DNA from: Bacillota bacterium
GTDB lineage: Bacteria; Bacillota; Clostridia; Lachnospirales; Lachnospiraceae
Direction: 5' to 3'
NCBI GenBank assembly: GCA_023435895.1
Contig: JAEZLH010000009.1
Location: forward strand, 62,001-126,000
DNA: 64,000 bases
Part shown: positions 52,881 to 61,254 of the stretch, piece after piece
Layout: each line of letters begins with the position of its first letter
How positions within the stretch are numbered: the first letter of the stretch is position 1
Translations under genes and position numbers: made by a program
Notes under the pieces: model-generated
Database searches by the model: none
What the model was told of the DNA's origin: nothing
The model's input: only the letters and a program-made list of their open reading frames with translations

Positions 52881-53870
52881 TCAGCTATTGTTCGGTAACG
52901 AACCGGCTTCTTGTTCATCCATTATATTTTTAAAATTAAGTGTTAATTGGTTATAATACTGTCCATTCTTCCAAGTATGAACATCACCATCTATATAAAA
53001 TAAGCCATACACTCCCGTATATGGCTCTCTTACAACTACTGTATGTCCTGTTACATTTGAGATATTTCCCAGATTTTCAACAACTATTTTCTGGGAGACG
53101 CCATTATCCGACATCATCTCTTTCGCAGTTTTTTCTAAATCTTCTCCATCCGGTTGCTTTAAATAACTTTGCATTACTCCGTATAGCTTGATTGCATCTG
53201 AATTTTTGAGGGTACGAATCAACTTATCTTTCTCATTATAAATCACCACCTGATTGATCATATCACTTATACTTTCAGACATAGAAGCGGACATCAGGTT
53301 ACTTCCTCCTTGAATAATAAGTGTCTCTTTGGTGGCTTTTTTCTCTATTACATTGAGTGACGATCCTGTGAAATAAAGATGATATTTCTTCCCATTCTTC
53401 TGTGAAGCAAGTGTATATGCAGTTTGAATAATCTCATAAAGACTCACTCCAATAAAGTTCCTTTTTATCTTCACCCCTGTGGATGCGAGATTCCCCACTT
53501 GTATATCAAAATCAGAACATACCCTTTTTGCGATCACTTCCGGAGTAGAGTTTTTAAATTTCATAGTAGTTTCATTTCTTTTTAGATAAAAACCCCTGTC
53601 ATAACATGTGATATCAAGTACACTGCTTCCGGTATCCTTTTGACGCTCCATGACGTAACCCTCAAATAATATCCGGCTATTGTCCTTTAATATCATGACA
53701 TTCCCCAGTTCACAAGCAACAACGGGTATATGTTTATCCGTATAGGAAGATACCAGACTAATTACCAGTGTTCTGGCACATTGCTGATAGTTCCCGGACC
53801 AAGTAATCGTTTCTGCAAGTTGTGTAATATTATACATCCCCTTGCTATTTTTTATGAACAATTCGACCAT
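52881..53870 (-). CDS. xkdQ: Baseplate hub protein XkdQ (gpD/late control D family)
   Basis: 329 aa. Opening VELFIKNSKGMYNITQLAETITWSGNYQQCARTL, then FEGYVMERQKDTG and YSITCYDRG-like regions match XkdQ/gpD hub proteins. Forms the trimeric hub between tube and spike. Start overlaps the LysM gene by 26 bases. GGAGAGG precedes the ATG. Confidence 0.92.
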   Translation of the reverse strand: MVELFIKNSKGMYNITQLAETITWSGNYQQCARTLVISLVSSYTDKHIPVVACELGNVMILKDNSRILFEGYVMERQKDTGSSVLDITCYDRGFYLKRNETTMKFKNSTPEVIAKRVCSDFDIQVGNLASTGVKIKRNFIGVSLYEIIQTAYTLASQKNGKKYHLYFTGSSLNVIEKKATKETLIIQGGSNLMSASMSESISDMINQVVIYNEKDKLIRTLKNSDAIKLYGVMQSYLKQPDGEDLEKTAKEMMSDNGVSQKIVVENLGNISNVTGHTVVVREPYTGVYGLFYIDGDVHTWKNGQYYNQLTLNFKNIMDEQEAGSLPNNS

Positions 53871-54507
53871 ATACCTCTCCTAACAAATATTTCTTATCTG
53901 GCAGTTTCAACGTTTTTCCTGCATAAATCAAATTAGGGTTCTTTATTCCGTTATATTTTGCCAATTTAGTATAAAGAGATGCTTTCCCATAATATTTAAG
54001 GCAAATAGCGGATAATGTATCACCCTTTTTAATAATGTAATTCTTATAGCCCGTATTGCCCTTATCCGATGCACGTGATCTGTTGCCAGTTTTGTCTATC
54101 TTTACTGCGGTTAATGTTCGGTATTCTTTCAAGTTGATAGTTGCATACACATCACCTGTGCCGTCCTTTTCCCCATATGAAATGTCTGATACAATCATCT
54201 GCATATTAACATTACTATCCGATATGGAAAAAATTAAAATAGTATGATTATCACACCACCTTTTTAGCTGATCTATGTATTTATAAGGCTTTTTAACGGT
54301 ATCTTGACAGAACGAATATTTCCTTAACGGAAACATGCAATCAATACGCATTGTTGACAATGTAGTGTATCCCGGAAGGATTACATCTCCTACCGAATGG
54401 ATATTTATTGTCTCAATATTAATCCCGTGTGAGACCTCAAAACTAGGTGGTGTAACTGGGAGCACCATTTCGTTCATATTAGCGTCTTTAAAAATAAATT
54501 TTTTCAA
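53845..54507 (-). CDS. xkdP: LysM tail hub protein XkdP
   Basis: About 220 aa. N-terminal half (LPVTPPSFEVSHGINIETIN) is of the XkdP/gp53-like tail type, and the C-terminus carries one LysM (YIIKKGDTLSAICLKYYGKA, then NPNLIYAGKTLKLP). It connects tube/tape measure end to hub and may touch peptidoglycan. The frame opens with GTG at 54516 overlapping the tape-measure stop, but AGGGGTGAT suggests TTG at 54507. Confidence 0.9.
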   Translation of the reverse strand: MKKFIFKDANMNEMVLPVTPPSFEVSHGINIETINIHSVGDVILPGYTTLSTMRIDCMFPLRKYSFCQDTVKKPYKYIDQLKRWCDNHTILIFSISDSNVNMQMIVSDISYGEKDGTGDVYATINLKEYRTLTAVKIDKTGNRSRASDKGNTGYKNYIIKKGDTLSAICLKYYGKASLYTKLAKYNGIKNPNLIYAGKTLKLPDKKYLLGEVYGRIVHKK

Positions 54508-54512
54508 TATTA

Positions 54513-56669
54513 TCACCCCTCTGCTAGTTGATATGCACTGTTAAAAAGTCTTGCTATCTCGTTAGCTATTCGTTCAATATCTCCTTCTTCGCGTACAACA
54601 AACGTATTTCCTGTTACACTAACTGACGCTGACTTACGTTTGTCAAGTTTACGGCTCTCTCCTGCCGTAAGAACTCGTTCACCTTCATGCAATAATGCCG
54701 GATAATTATTATATGGGACTCTGTTTAAACCGAAGGCCTTTCCTAACACATATGGAGGATAATTAGAATAGTTATATGTATTTCCATTTGTATTATTATT
54801 TGTGTTATTATTTGTATTATTATTTGTGTTATTATTTGTGCTATTATTTGTGTTTTTATTTGTACCCTTTAACCCATTTGCTGCTGCAATTGATGGTACA
54901 TATTCATATTTCCATTCATGTACTGCAGAAGATAAGCCTTTTGTAAATTCCTGCCCCATTAAATACCCTGAATTCCAATATTCCTTTTGGGTATTAGAAT
55001 CATTTCTAATATTCTCTGCAAGAGTTTTACTTGATTCAAGTGCTGTTTGCCCCTCATAACTTGCATTATATTCATTTTCCCCAATTGCTTGAGTTTCAGA
55101 AAGGATTCTTCCCATGTCTGCTCCAGCCTTCAGTTTATCTTTTTGATTGCCTGCCTTAGATGAAATATTGAATTTCTTCTGTGCATCAGCATATTCTTTA
55201 GCCAAGCTCTCCAACCTTCCCCTTTGAGCTGAATTATCATAGGTTTGTGCTATACTGCCACTCATTACTGAGTTAAGAGCGTCTCTTTGATATTGCTCAT
55301 GCATATTCTCCAGATCAGCTTTGTACTGCCCAATTTTATTATACGCATCTTTCATCTCATTTCCAGTACTGCCACTCATCCAATCAAGTTGTTCCTGCAT
55401 TCCTACTTCACGTGTAGAGTTGTAGCCCTCTCCCATGGCACTATCCAATGTATTTTGTTTTTCATCTAGGTTACTCTTTAGTCCTGTAAAGGTTTTTGAT
55501 TGCTTATCCATATTTCCGGCATAATCAGCCCCTAAACTATCTGCAATTTTCTTTGCAGCTTCCGCTCCAGGAAGGAGACCATTACGAACCATATCCATTG
55601 TTGCTTCCTTCGTCTCTTCAGAAGAACTTTTAAGATATTTCCAAACATCAATTCCTTTTTCCAATAGTGGACTTAAATCCGCCATTGTAACTTTTTCGCT
55701 GGACTGGATTTTCCCTATAGATGCAGCTATAACTTTCATATCCTCATTGCCCATCCCCAGCGCGGCACCTGCATCCCCAACATTTTGAAGAAGAGGAATA
55801 ATTTCTTCTTGCTTCATTCCGTTGGAAAGCAATGTCTTACTTATTCCAGAAAGATCATCATAGTTGAAGGAAGTTCGTTCTGCAAACTCTGTTATACTTG
55901 ATAAAAATGTATCCGTGCTCTGTGAATTTCCTAATAGTGTATTGAAAGGGATTTTATCTGCTTCTCTGCTTGCGGCAATGCCAGATCCATTATTCAATGC
56001 TTGAATTTGAGATCCCTGAGTTTGGTCATATAAATCCTTATAATAGTTTTTAAAAGCTTCATCCTTATTTTTAAAGATTTCATTTAGACCTTGAGCTATA
56101 CCAACAACTGCCCCACCCAGTGCACCAATTGCTGTTCCTATACCTGGCGCTATTGCACTACCAATGGTAGCACCCATAATTGCCATATTTGACATATTAT
56201 CAACCATTATCCCAGCCTCTTGACCGTATGCGCTACCAGCATAAGTTACAGCCATATCTTTTCCTACATCTAATAACTTTCCACCAGCTTGCTCCTTAAT
56301 TTTACCAAAAATCTGTGATTTCCCGCCGCTTTCAGCCAGACTCTGTATATCTTTTTCTGCCTGTTTTGCATTATCAGATACAAGAGACAGGTTCCGGTTT
56401 GCATTCTCATACTTTTCATTGGCCAGCAGATATTTCATTTTATCGGCAGCCTTACCAGTCTTTTCAAACTGTGTTTCTGCTTTCTTCAAATCACTCATAG
56501 CTTTGTCTGTATCTACTTTTAAAACAGCTTTGGTTTTGTTCAGTTCTTTCAGCTTTGACTGCAACCCGTCCATATCCTTGCTAAAACTTGAACCTACACT
56601 TTTCATTGTATTAATTGCTTTAGAAAAATTATCTACTGCAGTTACTTTAAAACTCAAATCATTTGCCAT
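54513..56669 (-). CDS. Tail tape measure protein
   Basis: 718 aa. Coiled-coil N-terminal part (about 1-110), a Gly/Ala hydrophobic stretch IMGATIGSAIAPGIGTAIGALGGAVVGIAQGL (about 170-200) typical of tape measures, helical remainder and a low-complexity NTNN repeat near 635-660 before the conserved YPPYVLGKAFGLNRVPY-like C-terminus. Tape measure length sets tail length; about 0.15 nm per residue predicts roughly 100-110 nm. GAAAGGTGG precedes the start. It follows the frameshifted chaperone, as in all long-tailed systems. Confidence 0.93.
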   Translation of the reverse strand: MANDLSFKVTAVDNFSKAINTMKSVGSSFSKDMDGLQSKLKELNKTKAVLKVDTDKAMSDLKKAETQFEKTGKAADKMKYLLANEKYENANRNLSLVSDNAKQAEKDIQSLAESGGKSQIFGKIKEQAGGKLLDVGKDMAVTYAGSAYGQEAGIMVDNMSNMAIMGATIGSAIAPGIGTAIGALGGAVVGIAQGLNEIFKNKDEAFKNYYKDLYDQTQGSQIQALNNGSGIAASREADKIPFNTLLGNSQSTDTFLSSITEFAERTSFNYDDLSGISKTLLSNGMKQEEIIPLLQNVGDAGAALGMGNEDMKVIAASIGKIQSSEKVTMADLSPLLEKGIDVWKYLKSSSEETKEATMDMVRNGLLPGAEAAKKIADSLGADYAGNMDKQSKTFTGLKSNLDEKQNTLDSAMGEGYNSTREVGMQEQLDWMSGSTGNEMKDAYNKIGQYKADLENMHEQYQRDALNSVMSGSIAQTYDNSAQRGRLESLAKEYADAQKKFNISSKAGNQKDKLKAGADMGRILSETQAIGENEYNASYEGQTALESSKTLAENIRNDSNTQKEYWNSGYLMGQEFTKGLSSAVHEWKYEYVPSIAAANGLKGTNKNTNNSTNNNTNNNTNNNTNNNTNGNTYNYSNYPPYVLGKAFGLNRVPYNNYPALLHEGERVLTAGESRKLDKRKSASVSVTGNTFVVREEGDIERIANEIARLFNSAYQLAEG
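54775..54860 (-). repeat. 12-bp microsatellite in the tape measure gene
   Basis: ATTATTTGTGTT-type units repeat about six times, coding (NTNN)n near the C-terminus. Copy number changes would shift protein length by four residues. Confidence 0.85.
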
Positions 56670-56689
56670 AGTTCACCACCTTTCTTTCA

Positions 56690-57198
56690 TTATTCGGATT
56701 GCATCTCAATGTATCGTTCAAAAAAGGCTCTTATTATAACCTTTTCCCCTTGGGGCAAATTATAATAAGAGCCGGGTAATACATGATGCTTGACAAAAAG
56801 ATAAAATAGCAATTGAGTCTCTAAATCAGTTTCTATTTTTTTTTAATTTCTTCAACTGTTATGGTTCGGTATCCGCTTAGTCTTTCAATTTCTCTGGATA
56901 AATCCTCTACTTCTCCGGGAAGGAGCATCTTCTTAATCAGTTCTGCCGGAGTTGCTGCATTATATTTTTCCAGCAGACCTGATTCTTTAAGGTTGGGCTC
57001 AACCGTACCTGCCAAAACAATATGTACATTCATATCATCCTTTTGACTGCTAATAATTTCAGCAGCACGATTATAGGGCAGAGCACGTAATTTAAAGATC
57101 ACATCACCCTTACAAATTTCTGATAATCTTTTCAGCCTTAATTCCTTCTCCGGTAAATCTGGAATATTGGCATTCAATAATAAGTCTATTGTATTCAT
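56690..57198 (-). CDS. Tail assembly chaperone long form via programmed -1 frameshift (gpGT-like)
   Basis: The short form (56833-57198) ends VEEIKKK and a TAG directly after an A9 run (T9 on +, 56836-56844). Slipping back one base on this run opens a 48-codon extension, IETDLETQLLFYLF, VKHHVLPGSYYNLPQG, EKVIIRAFFERYIEMQSE, ending at 56690, 20 bases before the tape measure start. This is the position and layout of the lambda G/GT frameshift that is conserved in tailed phages. No separate start is visible for the extension. Confidence 0.85.
56833..57198 (-). CDS. xkdN: Tail assembly chaperone, short form (XkdN-like)
   Basis: 121 aa. NTIDLLLNANIPDLPEKELRLKRLSEICKG and VFKLRALPYNRAAEII-type segment match XkdN (DUF6848-type) tail chaperones. 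It begins one base from the tube gene (57199) after AGGAG. It binds tape measure during tail assembly. It ends in a slippery A-run; see the long form. Confidence 0.9.
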   Translation of the reverse strand: MNTIDLLLNANIPDLPEKELRLKRLSEICKGDVIFKLRALPYNRAAEIISSQKDDMNVHIVLAGTVEPNLKESGLLEKYNAATPAELIKKMLLPGEVEDLSREIERLSGYRTITVEEIKKK

Positions 57199-57627
57199 TT
57201 ATTTTACTCCTATCTTGTCCAAGAAACTAAAATCAGTAAAAGTAAAGGGAGCTTCAATGCTACCCTTTTTAGCTGTCTCCCAATCTGCCAGGGTAAGATC
57301 ATCAAAGGATACATTCTTTAAAATAATACGCTCTGATCCGTAAGCATCTGGATCGGATAGTTTTGAAATCACTGTAAATCGGGGATCATGACCCTTTTTT
57401 GTCTTGTCTCCTATTGCGATTGCCATTCGACTGTTGACCTTATGAAGTTTAAGGGAGCCAGTGCATTTTACTGATACTACTTTTGAATCTTCTGCCATCT
57501 GACCGCATAAATTTACTGCTTCTTTGGTCATTGCCATCTTTGCCTGCATACCAAAGCATTCTCCTACATGTTCTCCGTTAAGCCATACCTCGCCCCATGT
57601 TCCACTAATCACTCTATTTCCTGTCAT
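57199..57627 (-). CDS. xkdM: Contractile tail tube protein XkdM
   Basis: 142 aa. MTGNRVISGTWGEVWLNGEHVGECFG and GSLKLHKVNSRMAIAIGDKTKKGHDPRF are typical of the PBSX XkdM/DUF2001 tube family. Polymerises into the rigid inner tube under the sheath. 12 bases downstream of sheath. AAGGAGG precedes the ATG. Confidence 0.95.
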   Translation of the reverse strand: MTGNRVISGTWGEVWLNGEHVGECFGMQAKMAMTKEAVNLCGQMAEDSKVVSVKCTGSLKLHKVNSRMAIAIGDKTKKGHDPRFTVISKLSDPDAYGSERIILKNVSFDDLTLADWETAKKGSIEAPFTFTDFSFLDKIGVK

Positions 57628-57639
57628 GTCAAATCCTCC

Positions 57640-58704
57640 TTATATTGTGATATTGAGGTTGATATCCTCAATTGCATCAAGTAACTTAATCTGTGCCTTT
57701 AGGAATACTTTATCCCCTGTTACGGCGCTTCTGATCTCCTGTTCAGCCATATCGGATGTGTCAATTCCAACACTCTGTAAATATGCTTCCTGAGCATCAA
57801 GATCAATTTCAACAACGCTGGTATCTCTTTCAAGAAGCCCATTGTCTTCCAGTCCGGTAAAATATCCTTTAATTGCTGAAATCAGCACACATTTGTTATC
57901 ATAGCTGTTCGAATATTTCCCAATATAATTGTCTTCAACTGCTTCCTTGATATCCTTTCTAATCATATCCACTGTTTCAACGATTTTGATTTTCTTGAAT
58001 GCCTCACCCTTATCCTGTGTTATCGTTCGCAATGAATTAATACCACGACCCACTTTTACCTTCTCCCCATCATAGAAGATGATAAATTCTCCCGCGTCAA
58101 TCGCATCATCCATCTGTCCTTTCGTAAGTCTGCTTACATCTGAAACTTCTGGAAGCAAGGCATACGTACATGAAATTGTCATTGGAGTACCAGCGATTAG
58201 ACCGGCAATTCTTGAACAGTAAGCTGCTGCGTCATATTCTGCTGCTCCAACCTTAATTCCGGTTGTTGTAAAATTGATAACTGCTTCACTATCCGCATTC
58301 GTATCAGGTAAAATTACCTTCGGTTTAAAACCGTCTGTTCTTTGGGTTTTAATCCAATTTACAACCTCCAAACATTCATCAGCGGTAATATCAAGAGGTC
58401 CTGCCAAATAATCAAAGGACTGAGTCTCCAGATAGGTGAGTGCTTCACCAAGATTCTCCGCATTGTTAGGTAATACATAAACGATTACCTTTCTTGGTGG
58501 GGTAACATATCCGATAAAAGCTCTTTCGATATATGCCTTATTTTCAACACCTAATTCGCTTGGAATCTGAGTATTACTGGTAAGGATAACTCCTCCATTT
58601 TCATTTGCATCGCGTAAGATAAGTGCTACAATCCCTTTTTCTGATCTTGCGATTGAAGCTGCTGCCTGTGTGGAAAAAACAACGTTAATACTAGGTAACT
58701 TCAT
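57640..58704 (-). CDS. xkdK: Contractile tail sheath protein XkdK
   Basis: 354 aa. LPSINVVFSTQAAASIARSEKGIVALILRD opens the family; FNYLAGP-like and DDAIDAGEFIIFYDGEKVKVGRGINSLRTITQ and the C-terminal IDTSDMAEQEIRSAVTGDKVFLKA are the sheath handshake and core domains. It contracts to drive the tube. The presence of sheath shows the particle is myo-type. GAGGAGG precedes the ATG. Confidence 0.96.
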   Translation of the reverse strand: MKLPSINVVFSTQAAASIARSEKGIVALILRDANENGGVILTSNTQIPSELGVENKAYIERAFIGYVTPPRKVIVYVLPNNAENLGEALTYLETQSFDYLAGPLDITADECLEVVNWIKTQRTDGFKPKVILPDTNADSEAVINFTTTGIKVGAAEYDAAAYCSRIAGLIAGTPMTISCTYALLPEVSDVSRLTKGQMDDAIDAGEFIIFYDGEKVKVGRGINSLRTITQDKGEAFKKIKIVETVDMIRKDIKEAVEDNYIGKYSNSYDNKCVLISAIKGYFTGLEDNGLLERDTSVVEIDLDAQEAYLQSVGIDTSDMAEQEIRSAVTGDKVFLKAQIKLLDAIEDINLNITI

Positions 58705-58706
58705 AA

Positions 58707-59156
58707 TTAAACCTCCTCTATTTTTGTGTTTACCGATTGCATAAAAGTTAAAATATTTTCTTGATCGGTTCGATTATCTGTATATTCAAATTGTAACTCT
58801 ACATTTGTCCGATCTTCTTCCATTGTGCCGGTGATCGTCTTAATCTTAATAGCCCTATTTCCAATACCGATATGTCCATTCGAAAATAAACTCATTACTG
58901 AATCTTGTAACTCTATGAGTACTTCCGCATTAGGAATAAAGTATTCATCTAAAGAACTATAACAGGTGACCATGTAATTAGCCGTCTTCTCAATACTCAT
59001 CCTGTTAATATCTACTTGACTCACTTTTATGAGCTTTAGTAGAAACGAAGGCCTTAAGAAATCGTCCGGGCATTTATTTATATAAACAGGATGGGTAGGG
59101 AAATCATTCTCTAAGATACTCTTTACCCTATTCAATATGTCCGATTGCTTCACCAT
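58707..59156 (-). CDS. Tail terminator-like protein (DUF6838-type)
   Basis: 149 aa. ILNRVKSILENDFPTHPVYINKCPDDFLRPSFLLKLI and NAEVLIELQDSVMSLFSNGHIGI match tail terminator/YqbI-type neck proteins positioned just before the sheath in PBSX-like operons. It caps the tube end. In a headless particle this cap would close the top. GGAGGACTGGAG before the ATG; the sheath gene begins 2 bases after the stop. Confidence 0.82.
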   Translation of the reverse strand: MVKQSDILNRVKSILENDFPTHPVYINKCPDDFLRPSFLLKLIKVSQVDINRMSIEKTANYMVTCYSSLDEYFIPNAEVLIELQDSVMSLFSNGHIGIGNRAIKIKTITGTMEEDRTNVELQFEYTDNRTDQENILTFMQSVNTKIEEV

Positions 59157-59239
59157 CTCCAGTCCTCCAATTTCTTATTAGTTTTTAGTTTATTTACTAA
59201 TGATTTCTTGCATTAGCTCTGTACATTTTCATTCTGTAC

Positions 59240-59323
59240 TCATTCCATATCCTTCAGGAAATGCATTATAGGCGGTTCTGCTCTTGCCTTAACCACATTC
59301 GCTATTTCTGTCATATATGCCAA
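59240..59323 (-). CDS. 27-aa tailocin peptide with TTG start
   Basis: TTG start directly after AAAGGAGGTGAAAAA, giving M(A)YMTEIANVVKARAE-PPIMHF and ending LKDME. No other frame in this stretch has a ribosome binding site. It lies between the Cys-rich gene and the terminator-like gene in the tail operon. Function unknown; could be a short structural or regulatory peptide. Confidence 0.5.
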   Translation of the reverse strand: MAYMTEIANVVKARAEPPIMHFLKDME

Positions 59324-59387
59324 TTTTTCACCTCCTTTCAATATCGTGCTACCCCTGGACATTTGAAGATCAATCTTGTTCTCTCTT

Positions 59388-59600
59388 CTATTGCTCCTCA
59401 ATATTGTGCCGGATTTGACACCTTCTCTTATCACAAATTTCAACTCTTATCTTGCATCGTTCATCAGGAGCAAATACTTTGTAAACAGCTCCACTCGTGG
59501 CTCTCTGTGTTATCTCTTTTCCGCATGTATGTAATACGGATAAAGGACAAGCCATGCAAATAGAAGGTTTTTTATCTGCTATTATTTTTTTGATTATCAA
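59388..59600 (-). CDS. Small Cys-rich tailocin protein (70 aa, TTG start)
   Basis: From the TTG following GGAGGTGAAGAAA: about 70 aa with six Cys (SICMACPLSVLHTCGKEI, CKIRVEICDKRRC), which could hold zinc. It opens the late operon. A terminator-like hairpin stands just before its ribosome binding site. I do not recognise the family; small zinc-ribbon proteins at this place may be regulatory. Confidence 0.55.
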   Translation of the reverse strand: MIIKKIIADKKPSICMACPLSVLHTCGKEITQRATSGAVYKVFAPDERCKIRVEICDKRRCQIRHNIEEQ

Positions 59601-59625
59601 TTTCTTCACCTCCGAATATAAAAAC

Positions 59626-59645
59626 AGCACCGGTTAACCGATGCT
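59626..59645 (-). terminator. Terminator-like hairpin before the first late gene
   Basis: AGCACCGGTTAACCGATGCT is a dyad with one mismatch; on the minus strand GTTTTTATATT follows, 13-25 bases upstream of the start. It could terminate early transcripts unless an anti-terminator acts. Confidence 0.6.
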
Positions 59646-59666
59646 AATCTGTTTGAAGCATTCCTA

Positions 59667-59723
59667 TTAAAGTAAAATATAAAATATAATTACATCATTG
59701 TTGTTCCTCTTCTTTCGTCTCAT
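59667..59723 (-). CDS. Possible 18-aa basic-hydrophobic peptide
   Basis: ATG preceded by AGAGGAT (spacing 4-5); product MRRKKRNNNDVIIFYILL then TAA. Tiny, so evidence is weak; might be a leader peptide or chance. Confidence 0.2.
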   Translation of the reverse strand: MRRKKRNNNDVIIFYILL

Positions 59724-59742
59724 TTGATCCTCTGAATACACC

Positions 59743-59801
59743 GAGGCACCCAGCCGAAACCGGATGCCTCATCAAAAAGGTCAAATATTCAAATAATTTG
59801 A
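59743..59801 (-). promoter_or_regulatory. Leader/regulatory structures of the late tail operon
   Basis: A stem GAGGCACCCAGCC/CCGGATGCCTC (59743-59769) lacks a T-run. Upstream on the minus strand, TCAAATTATTTGA (59801-59789) is a 13-bp palindrome that may bind the ArpU-like activator. No clear -10 box was found. Confidence 0.35.
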
Positions 59802-59881
59802 GTAAGTTTTATTTATCCTTCATACTCAGTAACTCCTTTGGATTGTTTCTTTGTAACTTTCCTGTATACACTCTATCATGA

Positions 59882-60319
59882 TTATAGTGTGCAATTCAAT
59901 GCAATGTTTTTTATGATTAAATGTGCCAATGCCTTATCATGCAAATAATGTGTTTGCCTCCAGCTATAATCGATATCCTCACATATTTCATCCCATGTCT
60001 TAAATTCAATATATCTTTTCCTCAGAATACTGCTTTCAATTCCATCTTCTATGTCCGCTATTATATTTTCGATTTCAATCTTTTTCCTTAGGCATTCCGA
60101 CCGTTTATTTACAATTTTGGTAAATATAATTTCAATCTGTACCATGATATCTGACAAATCACTTTGTCTCCTCGCTGTCGGCATATCCGATAACTTCTGA
60201 ACTTTAGCAGACTGCTTTACTTCCCGTAATGATTGTAACTGCTCTTCCAAGGATTTTAGTTTTATACATAGATTTTTATAACTATTAAGATATTCTTTTT
60301 TAAGTTCACTATCTGCCAT
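59882..60319 (-). CDS. Late-gene activator, ArpU/DUF1492 type
   Basis: 145 aa from MADSELKKEY, with GTGGAGGGAC just upstream (a GTG there is the other possible start). Coiled N-terminus, then KRYIEFKTWDEICEDIDYSWRQTHYLHDKAL, a sigma-region-4-like helix-turn-helix (HxxW... ICEDIDYS). DUF1492/ArpU proteins drive late phage genes. It is the gene immediately upstream of the tail operon, so it is its probable activator. Confidence 0.82.
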   Translation of the reverse strand: MADSELKKEYLNSYKNLCIKLKSLEEQLQSLREVKQSAKVQKLSDMPTARRQSDLSDIMVQIEIIFTKIVNKRSECLRKKIEIENIIADIEDGIESSILRKRYIEFKTWDEICEDIDYSWRQTHYLHDKALAHLIIKNIALNCTL

Positions 60320-60523
60320 GTGATCACGTCCCTCCACTACCCGATTTTATTTACACTGTATTATTATTTTGTAAGTCTGCTATAATGATTTAATTCCTTA
60401 TAGAGACTCTTTTCTATTAAGACTAATTGAAAGTAACAAAAACTTTCACCTACTTGATTGACTTACTTTTACAAATATGTTAATATAACAAAATACAAAC
60501 ATATGTTCTCCATATATGATTAC
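60320..60523. other. Gap upstream of the ArpU-like gene
   Basis: AT-rich; contains a GTGAAAG/CTTTCAA stem on the minus strand near 60435-60455. No gene seen. Confidence 0.4.
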
Positions 60524-60727
60524 CTAATATCTAGAGAATAAATAATCATATTCAAACTCTGGGAAGAATATTTTTTTGATTTTTGCTGCTTCATCAAATG
60601 TAAACCCTGAAGCAACGCTGCCGTTAAGCTTATCACTTATTGTAGCTTGTCTGCATTCAAGCAAACCTGCTAACTGTATACCGGTCACTCCTTTCTCTTT
60701 CATAAGCTTAATCAAATTAATATACAT
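60524..60727 (-). CDS. Cro-like XRE helix-turn-helix protein
   Basis: 67 aa: LIKLMKEKGVTGIQLAGLLECRQATISDKLNGS is a helix-turn-helix of XRE family. Transcribed divergently from the repressor gene, as Cro is in a phage switch. Its start is preceded by a GAGAGGCGGGAT sequence. Likely the switch partner that commits to tail production. Confidence 0.85.
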   Translation of the reverse strand: MYINLIKLMKEKGVTGIQLAGLLECRQATISDKLNGSVASGFTFDEAAKIKKIFFPEFEYDYLFSRY

Positions 60728-60751
60728 ACTACTATCCCGCCTCTCTTATTA

Positions 60752-60885
60752 ATTCGTTATTCCGTATTTCATGAGGCTATTATATACCTTATGCCGAATT
60801 ATTGTCAATTCATTAATACTGATTTTCGAATTATTACGTACTTCCGTATTTTTTTATTTACACAATTCGATATATAGTATATAAT
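60752..60885. promoter_or_regulatory. Divergent promoters with two operator-like repeats
   Basis: Minus strand: TTGACA (60808-60803), 18-bp spacer, TATAAT (60784-60779) for the Cro-like gene. Plus strand: TTTACA (60857-60862), 17-bp spacer, TATAAT (60880-60885) for the repressor. ATTCGTTATTCCGTATT (60752-60768) and ATTACGTACTTCCGTATT (60833-60850) are similar, candidate operators; one is downstream of the first promoter, the other abuts the second. CGAATTATT also occurs twice (60795, 60827). Confidence 0.65.
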
Positions 60886-60914
60886 AACAAAAAAGATATT
60901 GAGGTGTGATGGTT

Positions 60915-61241
60915 ATGGAGAAAGCTAAGATATTAGAACTATTGATTAAAGAGCAGGGATATAATTTAAAATCATTTGCAGAAAAATGCGGCATTCCATA
61001 TACTACTCTATATGGAATTATTAAGAATGGTGTAGGACGTGCATCCATGGACAATATACTGACTATATGTAAATACTTGGGTGTTCAGGTAGAAGAACTG
61101 GAAGAAATGGCTGCTGGAGCTCCCAAAGAAAAGTTTGAACCAACATATGAAGATATCAAATCATTAGTAGCAAGAAATGGTAAACATCTTACCTTAGAAC
61201 AAAAACAAGATATTATAAAAACGTTACTCTCTGATGATTAA
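60915..61241 (+). CDS. Repressor, XRE helix-turn-helix (ImmR-like)
   Basis: 108 aa from MEKAKILELL, GAGGTG 8 bases before; a Met two codons and a GTG three codons upstream are other options. HTH: YNLKSFAEKCGIPYTTLYGIIKNGVGRASMDNILTICKYLGVQVEEL. The C-terminus is short, with no LexA-type autoprotease, but the next gene encodes an ImmA-type protease. The likely maintenance repressor of the tailocin. Confidence 0.9.
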   Translation: MEKAKILELLIKEQGYNLKSFAEKCGIPYTTLYGIIKNGVGRASMDNILTICKYLGVQVEELEEMAAGAPKEKFEPTYEDIKSLVARNGKHLTLEQKQDIIKTLLSDD

Positions 61242-61254
61242 GAGGTGTTTAATT

